64,000 nucleotides of DNA, taken from the NCBI GenBank assembly GCA_943788025.1, contig CALSOR010000008.1, positions 124,001-188,000 of the forward strand. The letters run 5' to 3'. Shown piece after piece: positions 44,971 through 54,190 of this stretch; within the stretch, counting starts at the first letter, position 1, and the number at the start of each line of letters is the position of its first letter. Source of the DNA: JABAAE01 sp905480545 (GTDB lineage Bacteria > Planctomycetota > Planctomycetia > Pirellulales > Pirellulaceae). The position numbers and the translations under genes are program-made. A model generated the notes under the pieces. That model saw only the letters and a list, made by a program, of their open reading frames with translations. It made no database searches and was not told where the DNA came from.

Positions 44971-46647
44971 CTATTTCATCTTTTTTGTTTTCGCCCAATC
45001 GTCTTTAAGCGTCACGGTTCGGTTAAAGACCAACTTTTCAGCCGTTGAATCCTTATCTACAGCGAAATATCCCATTCGTTCGAATTGAAACGATTCACCG
45101 ACGCTTGCAGACGCCAGACTCGGCTCAACTTTGGCGTTGTTTAAAACCGTTCGAGAATTCGGATTGATCGATTTGAGCCAATCAGGTCCTTCTTCCATGT
45201 CGCCAGGGTTTTCGAATGATAAAAGATGTTCATACAATCGCACCTCGGCATCGACCGCATCGTCCGCATTCAGCCAATGAATTGTCGCCTTAACCTTTCT
45301 GCCGTCCGGTGACTTTCCGCCGGCGGTTGCTGGATCATACGTGCACCTTAACTCGATGACCTCGCCCGCATCGTTCTTGATGACTTCATTGCAAGTCAAA
45401 AAATATGCATATCGTAACCGCACTTCGCGACCGGGTGCGAGCCGAAAGAACTTCTTCGGTGGGTCTTCCATAAAGTCTTCACGATCGATGTAGATTTCTC
45501 GACCAAACTTGATTTTCCGAGTTCCAGCATCCGGATCTTGCGGATTGTTAATCGCGTCGCGTTCTTCGGATTCCCCTTCAGCATAATTTTCGATTACCAC
45601 TTTGATTGGATTTAGGATTCCGAATCTTCGTGGTGCGATCGTGTTTAAATGCTCACGAATACTTTGTTCGAGCAAACCGATTTCGGTCAAGCTATTTGTT
45701 TTTGTTATGCCGATTTTTGCACAAAAACTACGAATGGATTCGGGCGTGTAGCCTTTTCGCCGAAAACCTGAAATGGTTGGCATGCGTGGATCGTCCCAAC
45801 TGTCCACTAAACCACTTTCCACCAACTGCAGCAATTTGCGTTTACTCATCACGGTATGCGTCAAATTCAAACGGGCAAATTCAATCTGTTGTGGGTGAAA
45901 AATACCGATCGCGTCGAGGCACCAATCATAGAGCGGACGGTGGTTCTCAAATTCTAATGTGCAGACCGAATGAGTCACTTTTTCGATGGAATCACTTTGC
46001 CCGTGCGTATAATCGTACGTCGGATAAATGCACCATTTGTCTCCGGTTCGATGATGGTGTGCATGACGAACTCGATACAATGTTGGATCACGCAAATACA
46101 TATTCTTTGCCGACATGTCGATCTTTGCTCGAAGCGTTGCCTCACCGTCTTTGAAACCACCGCTTCTCATCTTCTCAAAAAGCTCCAGATTCTCATCAAC
46201 GCTTCGATCGCGAAATGGACTATTTTTTCCGGGCTCATTCCAGCGACCACGAAATTGACTGACTTCCTCGGCAGGTAGCTCACAGACATACGCCTTTCCC
46301 TCCTTGATCAACTGAACAGCCCATTGGTAAAGCTGATCAAAATAATTCGACGCAAAAAGAGCTTCTCCTTCCCACTCGAAACCCAGCCAGCGAACATCTT
46401 CCATAATCGAATCGACGTACTCGGTTTCCTCTTTTTCGGGGTTCGTATCATCAAATCTTAAATTGCATTTGCCACCAAATTCTTGAGCAATACCAAAGTT
46501 GAGGCAAATCGATTTCGCATGCCCGATATGCAAATAACCGTTAGGCTCAGGTGGGAAACGAGTTTGAACACGCCCCTGATGTTTTCCAGATTCGCTGTCA
46601 TCAAGAATGATTTGCCGGACAAAGTCAACAGAATTTTTTTCGGTCAT
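44971..46647 (-). CDS. glnS: Glutaminyl-tRNA synthetase
   Basis: Charges tRNA-Gln with glutamine in the cytoplasm. About 558 residues. The class I signature HIGH lies in PPEPNGYLHIGHAKSICLNF, the KMSKS-like loop is VMSKRKLLQL, and the family blocks RFDDTNPEKEETEYVDSI and YPTYDYTHGQSDSIE are present. The C-terminal anticodon-binding beta-barrels end with QFERMGYFAVDKDS. I start at 46647 (MTEKNSVDF), which matches the family N-terminus; the longer start at 46686 adds a basic tail. Length is typical. It has its own transcription unit. Confidence 0.97.
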   Translation of the reverse strand: MTEKNSVDFVRQIILDDSESGKHQGRVQTRFPPEPNGYLHIGHAKSICLNFGIAQEFGGKCNLRFDDTNPEKEETEYVDSIMEDVRWLGFEWEGEALFASNYFDQLYQWAVQLIKEGKAYVCELPAEEVSQFRGRWNEPGKNSPFRDRSVDENLELFEKMRSGGFKDGEATLRAKIDMSAKNMYLRDPTLYRVRHAHHHRTGDKWCIYPTYDYTHGQSDSIEKVTHSVCTLEFENHRPLYDWCLDAIGIFHPQQIEFARLNLTHTVMSKRKLLQLVESGLVDSWDDPRMPTISGFRRKGYTPESIRSFCAKIGITKTNSLTEIGLLEQSIREHLNTIAPRRFGILNPIKVVIENYAEGESEERDAINNPQDPDAGTRKIKFGREIYIDREDFMEDPPKKFFRLAPGREVRLRYAYFLTCNEVIKNDAGEVIELRCTYDPATAGGKSPDGRKVKATIHWLNADDAVDAEVRLYEHLLSFENPGDMEEGPDWLKSINPNSRTVLNNAKVEPSLASASVGESFQFERMGYFAVDKDSTAEKLVFNRTVTLKDDWAKTKKMK

Positions 46648-46885
46648 CAGCTGTCGTTTAAGTAAAACTTGCAGTCGGTATCGCAAAAAGATGGCATGAA
46701 CTCGCTATCATCCGCGGTTGTAGATGATATTTGAAAGTGCCGAACGTGGGAACGCCAGCAAATGCGAAAACATGAAACCAGATCGCACGGCTCGCAAATT
46801 CAAACACACGCACGTTTTGGCTCGAAAGAAAAGCGATTAAAGCTTTGTTGAAAGAGTGCTCACGTATTGCCCAATCCCCAGCGGA

Positions 46886-48142
46886 TCAAAGCAGCAGCTC
46901 CTTGACCGGCTCACCGCCGTTTGCAATCGTAAATGGCCGTCCATCCGGGGAAACGATCTCTTTATCCAGCGGCAACCCCAATGCAGCAGCAATCGTTGCG
47001 TAAAAATCCTGAACCGAGACTTCATTCTCTTCGACGTTTGCAGATTCCTCGTCCGTAGCACCGTAAACTTGCCCCGTACGGATTCCACCACCGGCCAGAA
47101 CGCACGAAAAAGCGGAAGGGTGGTGGTCACGTCCATAATTCTGGTTGATGGTTGGTTTGCGGCCAAATTCGGTTCCCACAACGACCAAGACATCATCAAG
47201 CATTCGCTTCGAGGCAAGATCCTTAAGCAACGATGTCACGCCTTTATCAAACTCTTCCAGCTTTGCCGGCATGTCGCGGAATAGGTAGTTATGAAGATCC
47301 CATCCGCCCATGTTTACTTCAACAAAACGCACACCCTTTTGAACCAACCGCCTCGCCAACAAACAGCCGTCACCAAAACGCGTGCTACCGTATGCCGCCC
47401 GCACTTTTTTTTCCTCTTGCTTTAAATCAAATGCCTTTAAGTCATCACCCTTCAGAAGCCGCAATGTGTCCCGGTAAATATCGTCGTAACCGTTGACTTG
47501 TTCGGAATTCCGAGATTTTACCCGAAATTTTTTGTCAAGATCATGCGACAATCGCATCCGAATCCTGAAGTCTCGATCCTTCAAGTAACCCGGGGATTTT
47601 GTGTTTTGTAACCCTTGCCGAGGATCAGCAATGGGCACAGGAGCGTAGTTCGCCCCTAAAAAACCGGGACCGGTTCCCTGACCAACGGCTACCGATGGCG
47701 GGATGTCGCGAGGTGGACGAGGCTTCAACTTTTGCATCCAAGGGCCGAGTCCCGGATGAGCCGTCGTTGCGATTTTTTTGTAATTGGTCTTCATCAAGTA
47801 CTCGCCGTTTTCATGAACACCAGTCTCGGTGTACATCGAACGCACAACGGCAATCTGATCGGCAATCGATGCAAGCCCTTTTAAACTTTCACCAAATTGA
47901 ACACTGGGAATTTTCGTTCGTATAACGCCAGTGTCCCCCTGAACATCGCTATCTGGTTTCGGATCAAACGTGTCGATCTGACTCATTGCACCGTTCATGT
48001 ACAGGTAAATAACCGCTTTTGCTTTTTTTGCGCCTTCGGTTTGAACAGCCGAAAAGAGGTTCGACATTGGCAAAACCGAAACACCGAGGCATGCCTTGGC
48101 AGCACGCTCCATCATGACTCTTCGAGAGAAGTGATCCGACAT
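46886..48142 (-). CDS. DUF1501 protein (intact)
   Basis: A 418-residue exported protein with a twin-arginine-like start (SRRVMMERAAKACLGVSVLP). Family blocks are VIYLYMNGAMSQIDTFDPKP, TEFGRKPTINQNYGRDHHPS and CVLAGGGIRTGQVYGATDEE, ending with SPDGRPFTIANGGEPVKELL. This is the intact counterpart of the frameshifted copy at 27699. It follows its DUF1549/DUF1553 partner at 48241 with about 100 bases between. Function is not established; the pair is a planctomycete hallmark. Confidence 0.92.
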   Translation of the reverse strand: MSDHFSRRVMMERAAKACLGVSVLPMSNLFSAVQTEGAKKAKAVIYLYMNGAMSQIDTFDPKPDSDVQGDTGVIRTKIPSVQFGESLKGLASIADQIAVVRSMYTETGVHENGEYLMKTNYKKIATTAHPGLGPWMQKLKPRPPRDIPPSVAVGQGTGPGFLGANYAPVPIADPRQGLQNTKSPGYLKDRDFRIRMRLSHDLDKKFRVKSRNSEQVNGYDDIYRDTLRLLKGDDLKAFDLKQEEKKVRAAYGSTRFGDGCLLARRLVQKGVRFVEVNMGGWDLHNYLFRDMPAKLEEFDKGVTSLLKDLASKRMLDDVLVVVGTEFGRKPTINQNYGRDHHPSAFSCVLAGGGIRTGQVYGATDEESANVEENEVSVQDFYATIAAALGLPLDKEIVSPDGRPFTIANGGEPVKELLL

Positions 48143-48240
48143 TTTTCGTTCCGATTGAATTGATGAGTTTCTAGTTCGTACAAGTTGAATTCTTCAGTGC
48201 TTGTCGCAAAAATTCCTGCAGTTTTCATGCCGCTAAATTG

Positions 48241-50112
48241 TCACTGAATGAAGATAAATTCGCGTGTATTCAACAGCGCCCAGATCACGTGACCATACCC
48301 GGATGCACCCTTGCTTTCACGTATCGTTTTCGTCGCCATACCCCGCTCGCTATTCGACGGAGCGCGACTTAAAAGACTGAAGAAGATCATGTTAATTTTC
48401 TGATTGTCGGGCGCCCCCATCAGCTCATCGTAAACGAGAGAACCTTCCTCCAACATCATGTGAGTCACTGGGCCATTGAATAACGCTAAAAGCTGAGGCA
48501 CCGTCCCTTCCTCACTCCCGCCGTCGATCAACTGCCGCTTACTCTGTCCGAACTGCCTTAAAAAATGACTATCCGGCAGCGGCTGACGCATTTCCGAAGC
48601 CCGACGCAAAACTCTACCTTTGTACATGTACTCTCGCTCGAGTTCTCGATCTTTCTTCGCAATCTCGTCGAATTTCCTCGCTTGAGATTGAAGCATATCA
48701 GCCGTTGTCCCCGGTTTGATTTCCACAGTGTCAACCCAGTGAGAATCATCCGGGCGCACGATTTCGTCAGGGTTTCGAATGGTCAGAGTGATCAGAGAAT
48801 CCCAAACCTGCTCCGCGGTCATTCGCCGAAGAATGGGCCCCGGAAAGTCGTATGAATCCGTCGCGTGAACATCTTCGTAAGTGGCCTCACGTTGATAGAT
48901 TTTTGTGTTGAACAGGACCCGTTGAAACTCTTTCAAATCAAACTTCAATCGTTTTATTTCGGACGCCAAGAATTGCATCAACTCGGGATTGTCACCCTCC
49001 GATTGATCGTTCATGTTGTCCACCGGCTCGATCAAACCCCGTCCAAAAGCACGCTTCCACATTCTGTTTGCCAAAACTATCGCGAAGCGGTCGTTACCGC
49101 CGGTCAGCCAATTCGCGAAAACCTCCCGCCGCTCCTCCGGTTTGACCTTGGCCATTTTTCCAAAAAGCACGGTTGGCGTTACTGGCTGCCCCGGTTTGGC
49201 GTCCTTATAAACGTAGTCCTTTGGAAATCTCAATGGTTGCTTTGGATTCTCCCACACCTTCGATTGGTTATATCTAACCAAACGTCGCATGGTATAGATT
49301 TCATCTTCCTCATTTTTTGATTCCATTCCCGCGACTTGAGTTGGCTTTCGGTAATCCCGCGTTCTGGTTCCACCAAAAAACGCTGCTGCCTCATAAAAGT
49401 CGCGTTGCGTCCAGGTATCAAATGGATGATCGTGGCATTGCGCACAACCAATTTGTGTGCCAAGAAAAATCCGCGTTGTATTGGACATGTTGTCGAGCGG
49501 CATGTTCGTGTCGCGAAGAAGATAACCGGTGGCTGGATTCTCCCATACCTTTCCTTCTGCCGTCATCATCTCGCGCACCCAAACATCAAACGGGCGGTTT
49601 TGTCGAAGGTTGTTTTTCAACCATTCGATATAAGGTCGCAAGTAAGTGTTTCCATTTGGCGCATCGACAACTCGCATCACATTCGCCCAGTAATTGTAGT
49701 TGTGCGATGCATAGCCGGGTGAATTGAGCAACTGATCAATCAGCTTTTCGCGTTTGTTTGCATCATTTGACTTAACAAAGCTCCGAGCTTGTTGTGCGGT
49801 TGGAATCGTTCCAGTGACATCCAAATAAATCCTCCGCACAAAGACTTCATCCGCGATAGGCGGATTGGCCTTCATATTTTTCTTCCGCAGTCCATTTGCA
49901 ATTAAATTATCAATGGCAGCTGCAGACTTTCTAACCTCTCCAATTGAGTTCGGATTTACCGGCTTCACCGCAACCTTTTTCCGATGATTCGGATTTGTGC
50001 CGGGCAATTTGGGTTTTCCGGAGCGGTTTTGGCCGAATGTCTGGCGATTTCCACCAACAACGCTGAGAACGAGGACAGAAGAAAAAAGAAGGACGAAAAT
50101 TCGATTGCGCAT
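48241..50112 (-). CDS. DUF1549/DUF1553 protein (intact)
   Basis: A protein of about 623 residues with a signal peptide (RIFVLLFSSVLVLSVVGG). DUF1549 blocks are RIYLDVTGTIPTAQQARSFV and NYNYWANVMRVV. The haem-type motif is GCAQCHDHPFDTWTQRDF. DUF1553 blocks are NRMWKRAFGRGLIEPVDNMN and GPILRRMTAEQVWDSLITLT, and the end is NTREFIFIQ. Unlike the copy at 29194 it lacks the extra N-terminal PSD1 cytochrome domain. Start chosen at 50112 (MRNRIFVLL), since the upstream ATG adds a non-signal tail. It forms a pair with the DUF1501 gene downstream. Confidence 0.92.
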   Translation of the reverse strand: MRNRIFVLLFSSVLVLSVVGGNRQTFGQNRSGKPKLPGTNPNHRKKVAVKPVNPNSIGEVRKSAAAIDNLIANGLRKKNMKANPPIADEVFVRRIYLDVTGTIPTAQQARSFVKSNDANKREKLIDQLLNSPGYASHNYNYWANVMRVVDAPNGNTYLRPYIEWLKNNLRQNRPFDVWVREMMTAEGKVWENPATGYLLRDTNMPLDNMSNTTRIFLGTQIGCAQCHDHPFDTWTQRDFYEAAAFFGGTRTRDYRKPTQVAGMESKNEEDEIYTMRRLVRYNQSKVWENPKQPLRFPKDYVYKDAKPGQPVTPTVLFGKMAKVKPEERREVFANWLTGGNDRFAIVLANRMWKRAFGRGLIEPVDNMNDQSEGDNPELMQFLASEIKRLKFDLKEFQRVLFNTKIYQREATYEDVHATDSYDFPGPILRRMTAEQVWDSLITLTIRNPDEIVRPDDSHWVDTVEIKPGTTADMLQSQARKFDEIAKKDRELEREYMYKGRVLRRASEMRQPLPDSHFLRQFGQSKRQLIDGGSEEGTVPQLLALFNGPVTHMMLEEGSLVYDELMGAPDNQKINMIFFSLLSRAPSNSERGMATKTIRESKGASGYGHVIWALLNTREFIFIQ

Positions 50113-50274
50113 TTTTCGAATCACCTTATGGGTTGCCGTTACACCCTTAGCATAGCACAAAAGGCGGATCCCCCCTAATTCTTTGTCGAAATTTCACGGT
50201 AATCTGAAGAGAACGACAGCCCTTGCGAATTTTCGATCTCGAAAAATCAACTTGCAGCATCAAACTCAGTCAAG

Positions 50275-50303
50275 TTGACCTTTTGCTCAGCATTTTGTAA
50301 AAA
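50275..50303 (+). promoter_or_regulatory. Possible promoter of the leu leader/leuA transcript
   Basis: TTGACC at 50275-50280 and TAAAAA at 50298-50303 are 17 bases apart, matching housekeeping promoter spacing with a weak -10. Transcription would start about 50310, only a few bases before the leader peptide ATG, so the leader would be nearly leaderless. The -10 match is poor and another upstream promoter is possible. Confidence 0.4.
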
Positions 50304-50315
50304 GTAGTCCACGTC

Positions 50316-50375
50316 ATGAATGAAAACCTCCACACCCTCGAGATCCTCCTGACCTCACTTTCTCAAAAGTGCTAG
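50316..50375 (+). CDS. leuL: leuA leader peptide, leucine-rich (19 residues)
   Basis: Starts ATG at 50316 and ends TAG at 50373-50375: MNENLHTLEILLTSLSQKC. Five of 19 codons are leucine (Leu5, 8, 11, 12 and 15; codons CTC, CTC, CTC, CTG, CTT), mostly the same codon family. It lies directly upstream of an intrinsic terminator and of leuA. This is the expected layout of a ribosome-mediated leucine attenuator, as known for E. coli leuLABCD. No strong Shine-Dalgarno precedes it. Confidence 0.65.
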   Translation: MNENLHTLEILLTSLSQKC

Positions 50376-50415
50376 GGGCTTTCGATTTGACGTTGAATTC
50401 AAAAAATCAAACCCC
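50375..50415 (+). promoter_or_regulatory. Possible antiterminator pairing of the leu attenuator
   Basis: GGGG (50375-50378) can pair with CCCC (50412-50415), and TTTGA (50386-50390) with TCAAA (50407-50411). The right partners overlap the left arm of the terminator, so this pairing and the terminator exclude each other. GGGG overlaps the leader peptide stop codon, so a ribosome reaching the stop would block it, while a ribosome stalled at the leucine codons would leave it free. Confidence 0.45.
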
Positions 50416-50444
50416 ATAGCCTTCGTCGGTTTTGGGGTTTTTTT
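50409..50444 (+). terminator. Intrinsic terminator (attenuator) upstream of leuA
   Basis: AAACCCCA (50409-50416) pairs with TGGGGTTT (50433-50440). A U-U mismatch follows, then AGCC with GGTT around a six-base loop. A run of seven T (50438-50444) follows at once. It lies about 50 bases before the leuA start, so it can only act in the leader of the leuA transcript. Confidence 0.8.
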
Positions 50445-50493
50445 ACGCTTCGATCTCACTCACAAACTCGTTCACTTCAACCACAACAAAAAA

Positions 50494-52035
50494 ATGGCGA
50501 CTCCAAAATCGATCAAAATTTTCGATACAACCCTACGCGACGGCGAGCAATCTCCCGGGGCGAGCATGAATCTGAATGAGAAACTGGAAGTCGCTCAGGC
50601 ACTGATTGACTTGGGTGTTGATATCATAGAAGCCGGATTCCCAATTGCCTCGCCCGGTGATTTTGAAGCCGTTCGCGAAATTGCGACGACGATGAAGGGT
50701 GCAACGATCTGCGGCCTCGCAAGATGCAATAACAAAGATATCGATCGCGCTTGGGAAGCCCTGAAACATTCCGAAGATCCGCGGATCCATGTTTTTCTCG
50801 CGACCAGTGCAATTCACCGCGAATTCAAATTGCAGATGACTCGCGAACAAATTATCGCGAAGGCAATCGAAGGCGTACAACACGCCGTTGGATATTGTGA
50901 CGATGTCGAGTTTTCCCCTGAGGACGCCGCCCGAACTGAGATCGATTTTCTATGCGAGGTCGTCGAAAAAGCCATCGACGCCGGCGCAACGACCGTCAAC
51001 ATCCCAGATACGGTTGGCTACGCAACGCCTGCTCACATGGCTAGTCACATCCGTGCGTTGGTTGATCGCGTCCCCAATATTGATAAAGCAATCATCTCGA
51101 TTCATTGTCACAACGACCTTGGACTTGCCGTGGCCAACAGCCTTGCCGCTGTTCAAGAAGGAGCCGGTCAGATTGAATGCACGATCAATGGAATCGGCGA
51201 GCGTGCAGGAAATACGGCGCTTGAGGAAATTGTTATGGCGATGAAAACTCGCAACGATTTTTACAACTACACCACGAATATCAACTCAAATCGACTTGTT
51301 CCAACCAGCCGATTGGTCTCCACTGTGACCGGAATCCAAGTCCAACGCAATAAAGCGATCGTGGGGCGGAACGCGTTCGCTCACGAAGCTGGCATTCACC
51401 AGGACGGCATGCTGAAAGAGCCGAGCACCTACGAAATCATGCGTCCCGAAGACGTCGGTTTTGCCAAAACCGATTTGGTGCTGGGGAAACACTCTGGCCG
51501 TGCCGCTTTGGCCGATCGAGCCAAACAGCTAGGCTATCGTTTGACGGGCGAGCAACTTCAAGACGTGTTTACCGCGTTCAAGGAATTAGCTGACAAGAAA
51601 AAAGAAGTCTACGACGGAGACATTTCCGCGCTTATTGAAAACAAAGTTTATGGAGAAATTGAGGACATTTGGAGTTTGGTTGAGTTTGATCTTTCGACAA
51701 AATCAAACTCCCCACCAACAATCAAACTGACGCTTAAAAAAAACAACGAAGAAATGACTTGTGAGCAAAATGATGGCGATGGGCCAATCGATGCGGCATT
51801 CCTTGCAACGGAGAAGCTGACGGGTATCGCACTGGCCTGCAAAGAATTCCAAGTCCGCAGCGCGACCATAGGACGTGACGCGCAAGGCGAAGTTATTGTC
51901 CGAGTCGAACACGAAGGTGAAGAATTCAAAGGAAGGGGCGTTTCAATCAACACGGTTGAGGCGACCATCATTGCGGTCTTGAACGCGGTCAATCGAATTG
52001 AAATCACCAAGCAATTGCGTGCGAATGCTGAGTAA
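50494..52035 (+). CDS. leuA: 2-isopropylmalate synthase
   Basis: First committed step of leucine synthesis: condenses acetyl-CoA with 2-oxoisovalerate. The 513-residue protein has the HMGL-like catalytic barrel with FDTTLRDGEQSPGASMN, the metal-binding SIHCHNDLGLAVANSLAAVQ and the GIGERAGNTALEEIVMAM block. The C-terminal leucine-binding regulatory domain (about 390-505, SNSPPTIKLTLKKNNEEMTC and EFKGRGVSINTVEATIIAVL) is present, so feedback inhibition by leucine is expected. Length is typical. Expression is likely controlled by the leader peptide and attenuator just upstream. leuB, leuC and leuD are not in the window. Confidence 0.97.
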   Translation: MATPKSIKIFDTTLRDGEQSPGASMNLNEKLEVAQALIDLGVDIIEAGFPIASPGDFEAVREIATTMKGATICGLARCNNKDIDRAWEALKHSEDPRIHVFLATSAIHREFKLQMTREQIIAKAIEGVQHAVGYCDDVEFSPEDAARTEIDFLCEVVEKAIDAGATTVNIPDTVGYATPAHMASHIRALVDRVPNIDKAIISIHCHNDLGLAVANSLAAVQEGAGQIECTINGIGERAGNTALEEIVMAMKTRNDFYNYTTNINSNRLVPTSRLVSTVTGIQVQRNKAIVGRNAFAHEAGIHQDGMLKEPSTYEIMRPEDVGFAKTDLVLGKHSGRAALADRAKQLGYRLTGEQLQDVFTAFKELADKKKEVYDGDISALIENKVYGEIEDIWSLVEFDLSTKSNSPPTIKLTLKKNNEEMTCEQNDGDGPIDAAFLATEKLTGIALACKEFQVRSATIGRDAQGEVIVRVEHEGEEFKGRGVSINTVEATIIAVLNAVNRIEITKQLRANAE

Positions 52036-52248
52036 CGTGCCCTCGATGAGTGGAGGAGCTACATAAACGTTCGGCATCGAAGGCTCAGTTGCAATTCTTG
52101 GGATATCCCGATTTTTCTTGGCGTTTGCCGCAGGCTCGCCACCTGGGCGATTGCGAGAAAGGGGGCAAGGGGATGCGACAGGTCAAGCTGCCTGATAATT
52201 ATGACAATGGATGATTGCTTGAATCAGCAGCAAAACACTAGTTTTTAC

Positions 52249-52689
52249 TCAAGCACAAATCGCCATAGCGTGATTTGCTTTAAACGCAACGTAACTGGCG
52301 TGCTTAAAATCGCTCCGAAATGATGACTCGCTGAAACGACCGAGAATCTTGCCACACGCACCCAACAGTTTGTCGACGACTCTATTCTCCGCGGATTGAA
52401 TGAGTTGTTTGAGCTTCGACGAGGGTAACGCAATCGGGATGAAGCCGGAACTGTAGGGTGGCAAGCAAAGCAACTGAACTTTGATGGATTCGATTGCGTC
52501 GGTAACGCCTTTGACTTTGTGACGACTCAGGCTGTCCATGACCACACCGCCAGGTCGAAGCGACTTGAGTAAGTACTGTTGGCCCCAAACCAGAAATAGC
52601 TTGCCATTGATCTCACATTCAATGACCAGACGTGCAGCCCAACCGCTGGCTCGAATCCTCCTAAATAAGGTTCTTCCATCATCAATCAT
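52249..52689 (-). pseudogene. IS630-family transposase remnant
   Basis: The C-terminal part of an IS630-type DDE transposase: NGKLFLVWGQQYLLKSLRPG, VVMDSLSRHKVKGVTDAIES (second Asp), then LLCLPPYSSGFIPIALPSSK, where the family's Glu in 'NPIE' is Ala. The N-terminal domain and the first Asp are missing. Other frames overlap because of further slips. No terminal repeats were found. The copy cannot transpose. Confidence 0.8.
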
Positions 52690-52805
52690 TTCGTTGATGA
52701 TGCGAAGTCAACTGGACTGCCGCATTAGCGCTAGAGCTATCCAAATCGCGATCCAGTTCTGCATACAGAAAATGCCGCGCTCTCCAAATGCAATTCGGAA
52801 ATCGC

Positions 52806-53870
52806 CTACCTACCGGCAAACGATACGAGACGCTCTTGGACCGGATCCCATAACTTCATTTGAAAACAGCGGATAATGTCTTTCGGATTGAGAGAAGTCA
52901 CACAAGGGAGCTTCAATTCCTCAATTCCAGCCATCGCTTCGGGCAGACGGTAAAACGGAATTTTCGAATTGCAATGATGAACGTGATGATAACCAATGTT
53001 ACCGGTGAACCAATTCATGACGGAATTCATTCGGATATAGCTGGATGAATGCAATGCTGCAAAAACATGACTCCATTCCGCACGATGCCGCAATTCCAAA
53101 CCCGGAAAATTGTGCTGAGCGTAGAACAGATACGAGCCAAGCCCACCAGCCACAGCAAACGGAATCATCACCGCCAGCAAGGCTATGCTCCAACCAAAGA
53201 ACACGACAAGAAGTCCAATCAACGAAAAGTGCATGAGCAAGGCAATCGCACAGTCGTAGTGTTTTCTTGGGTTAAGAATGAGCGGTCTCAGACACATTCC
53301 AAATAGAAAGATCGTGAAGTAACCCATCGCAATGTTCAATGGGCTACGCGATGCCGCGTACATCAATCGGTCCCAACGCGTCGCCTTGGCAAAGTCGTCT
53401 ACCGTCATCAATGGATAGGTACCAACCGCGTTGCCGAAGGACTTCGAGTTGCTCTTGTGGTGGTGGTTGTGTGACCGGTTCCAAATACTGCGTGGACTGA
53501 GAACGATTAAACCGCCCATCATCATGATCCAATCAGCCAATCGCGAACGCGACAAAATCGCGCCATGCTCGTAGTCATGATAAAGCACAAACATTCGCAC
53601 CAATAGCAGACCCAAAACAACGCTGAAGGGAACTACAATCAACCAATGAAGCGGTAAAAAGATCAATGGAACAACCGTTGCAAAGGCCGCAAGCGTTGAG
53701 CCTAAATGCCACCAACTTTGCCATCGGTTTTCATGTGCATAATCCTTGCTGGCGATGAGCAGCTGCTTTCCGTCACGCATTCGGGCGATTCCTTTCGACA
53801 CGAAAGTGGCCGTCAAAATATACTTTAACGGTCTGCGTTGAAAATCCGAACGGTGAGCCACGATGGCCAT
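52806..53870 (-). CDS. Membrane fatty acid desaturase (DesA-type)
   Basis: A 354-residue integral membrane desaturase. The three His boxes are HDYEH (FVLYHDYEHGAI), HNHHH (WNRSHNHHHKSN) and HHVHH (GNIGYHHVHHCNS), which bind the di-iron centre. About four to six hydrophobic segments surround them. It would add a double bond to membrane acyl chains, using oxygen. The position of the bond is not deducible. It has its own promoter region; the upstream side is an open intergenic gap. Confidence 0.92.
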   Translation of the reverse strand: MAIVAHRSDFQRRPLKYILTATFVSKGIARMRDGKQLLIASKDYAHENRWQSWWHLGSTLAAFATVVPLIFLPLHWLIVVPFSVVLGLLLVRMFVLYHDYEHGAILSRSRLADWIMMMGGLIVLSPRSIWNRSHNHHHKSNSKSFGNAVGTYPLMTVDDFAKATRWDRLMYAASRSPLNIAMGYFTIFLFGMCLRPLILNPRKHYDCAIALLMHFSLIGLLVVFFGWSIALLAVMIPFAVAGGLGSYLFYAQHNFPGLELRHRAEWSHVFAALHSSSYIRMNSVMNWFTGNIGYHHVHHCNSKIPFYRLPEAMAGIEELKLPCVTSLNPKDIIRCFQMKLWDPVQERLVSFAGR

Positions 53871-54190
53871 TTTATAAGATCGTTCGTTATTTTGTAACGA
53901 ACCGTAGATCGTCGGCTATTTGATACTTTTCGTCTAGGCGAATCATATTTTATTTAATGGCCAATGAATCCCGTTCTTTACGAACTGTTCTCCAAGGCAA
54001 ATCCCAAGAGATGGATTTTCAGTAGCAACTGAAAGCGTAAGATCAAACTGACCATTTCCGCTTCCAAGTGATGCTAGCGTACGAAACAAAATGAAGTCAT
54101 CGACGAAAAGCTCATTTTGAACCCGATCCCAATACTCTGCTACCAAAGATCAAGTCGGCAATAGCGCAAACATTTCAATCACTGCGATTT
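53871..54190. other. Intergenic region without a recognised gene
   Basis: About 320 bases between the desaturase and the PQQ-propeller gene. A 67-codon minus frame (53943-54146) starts MVAEYWDRVQNELFVDDFIL and reads protein-like but has no family and no clear start site. It may be a leftover of a decayed gene. Confidence 0.3.
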
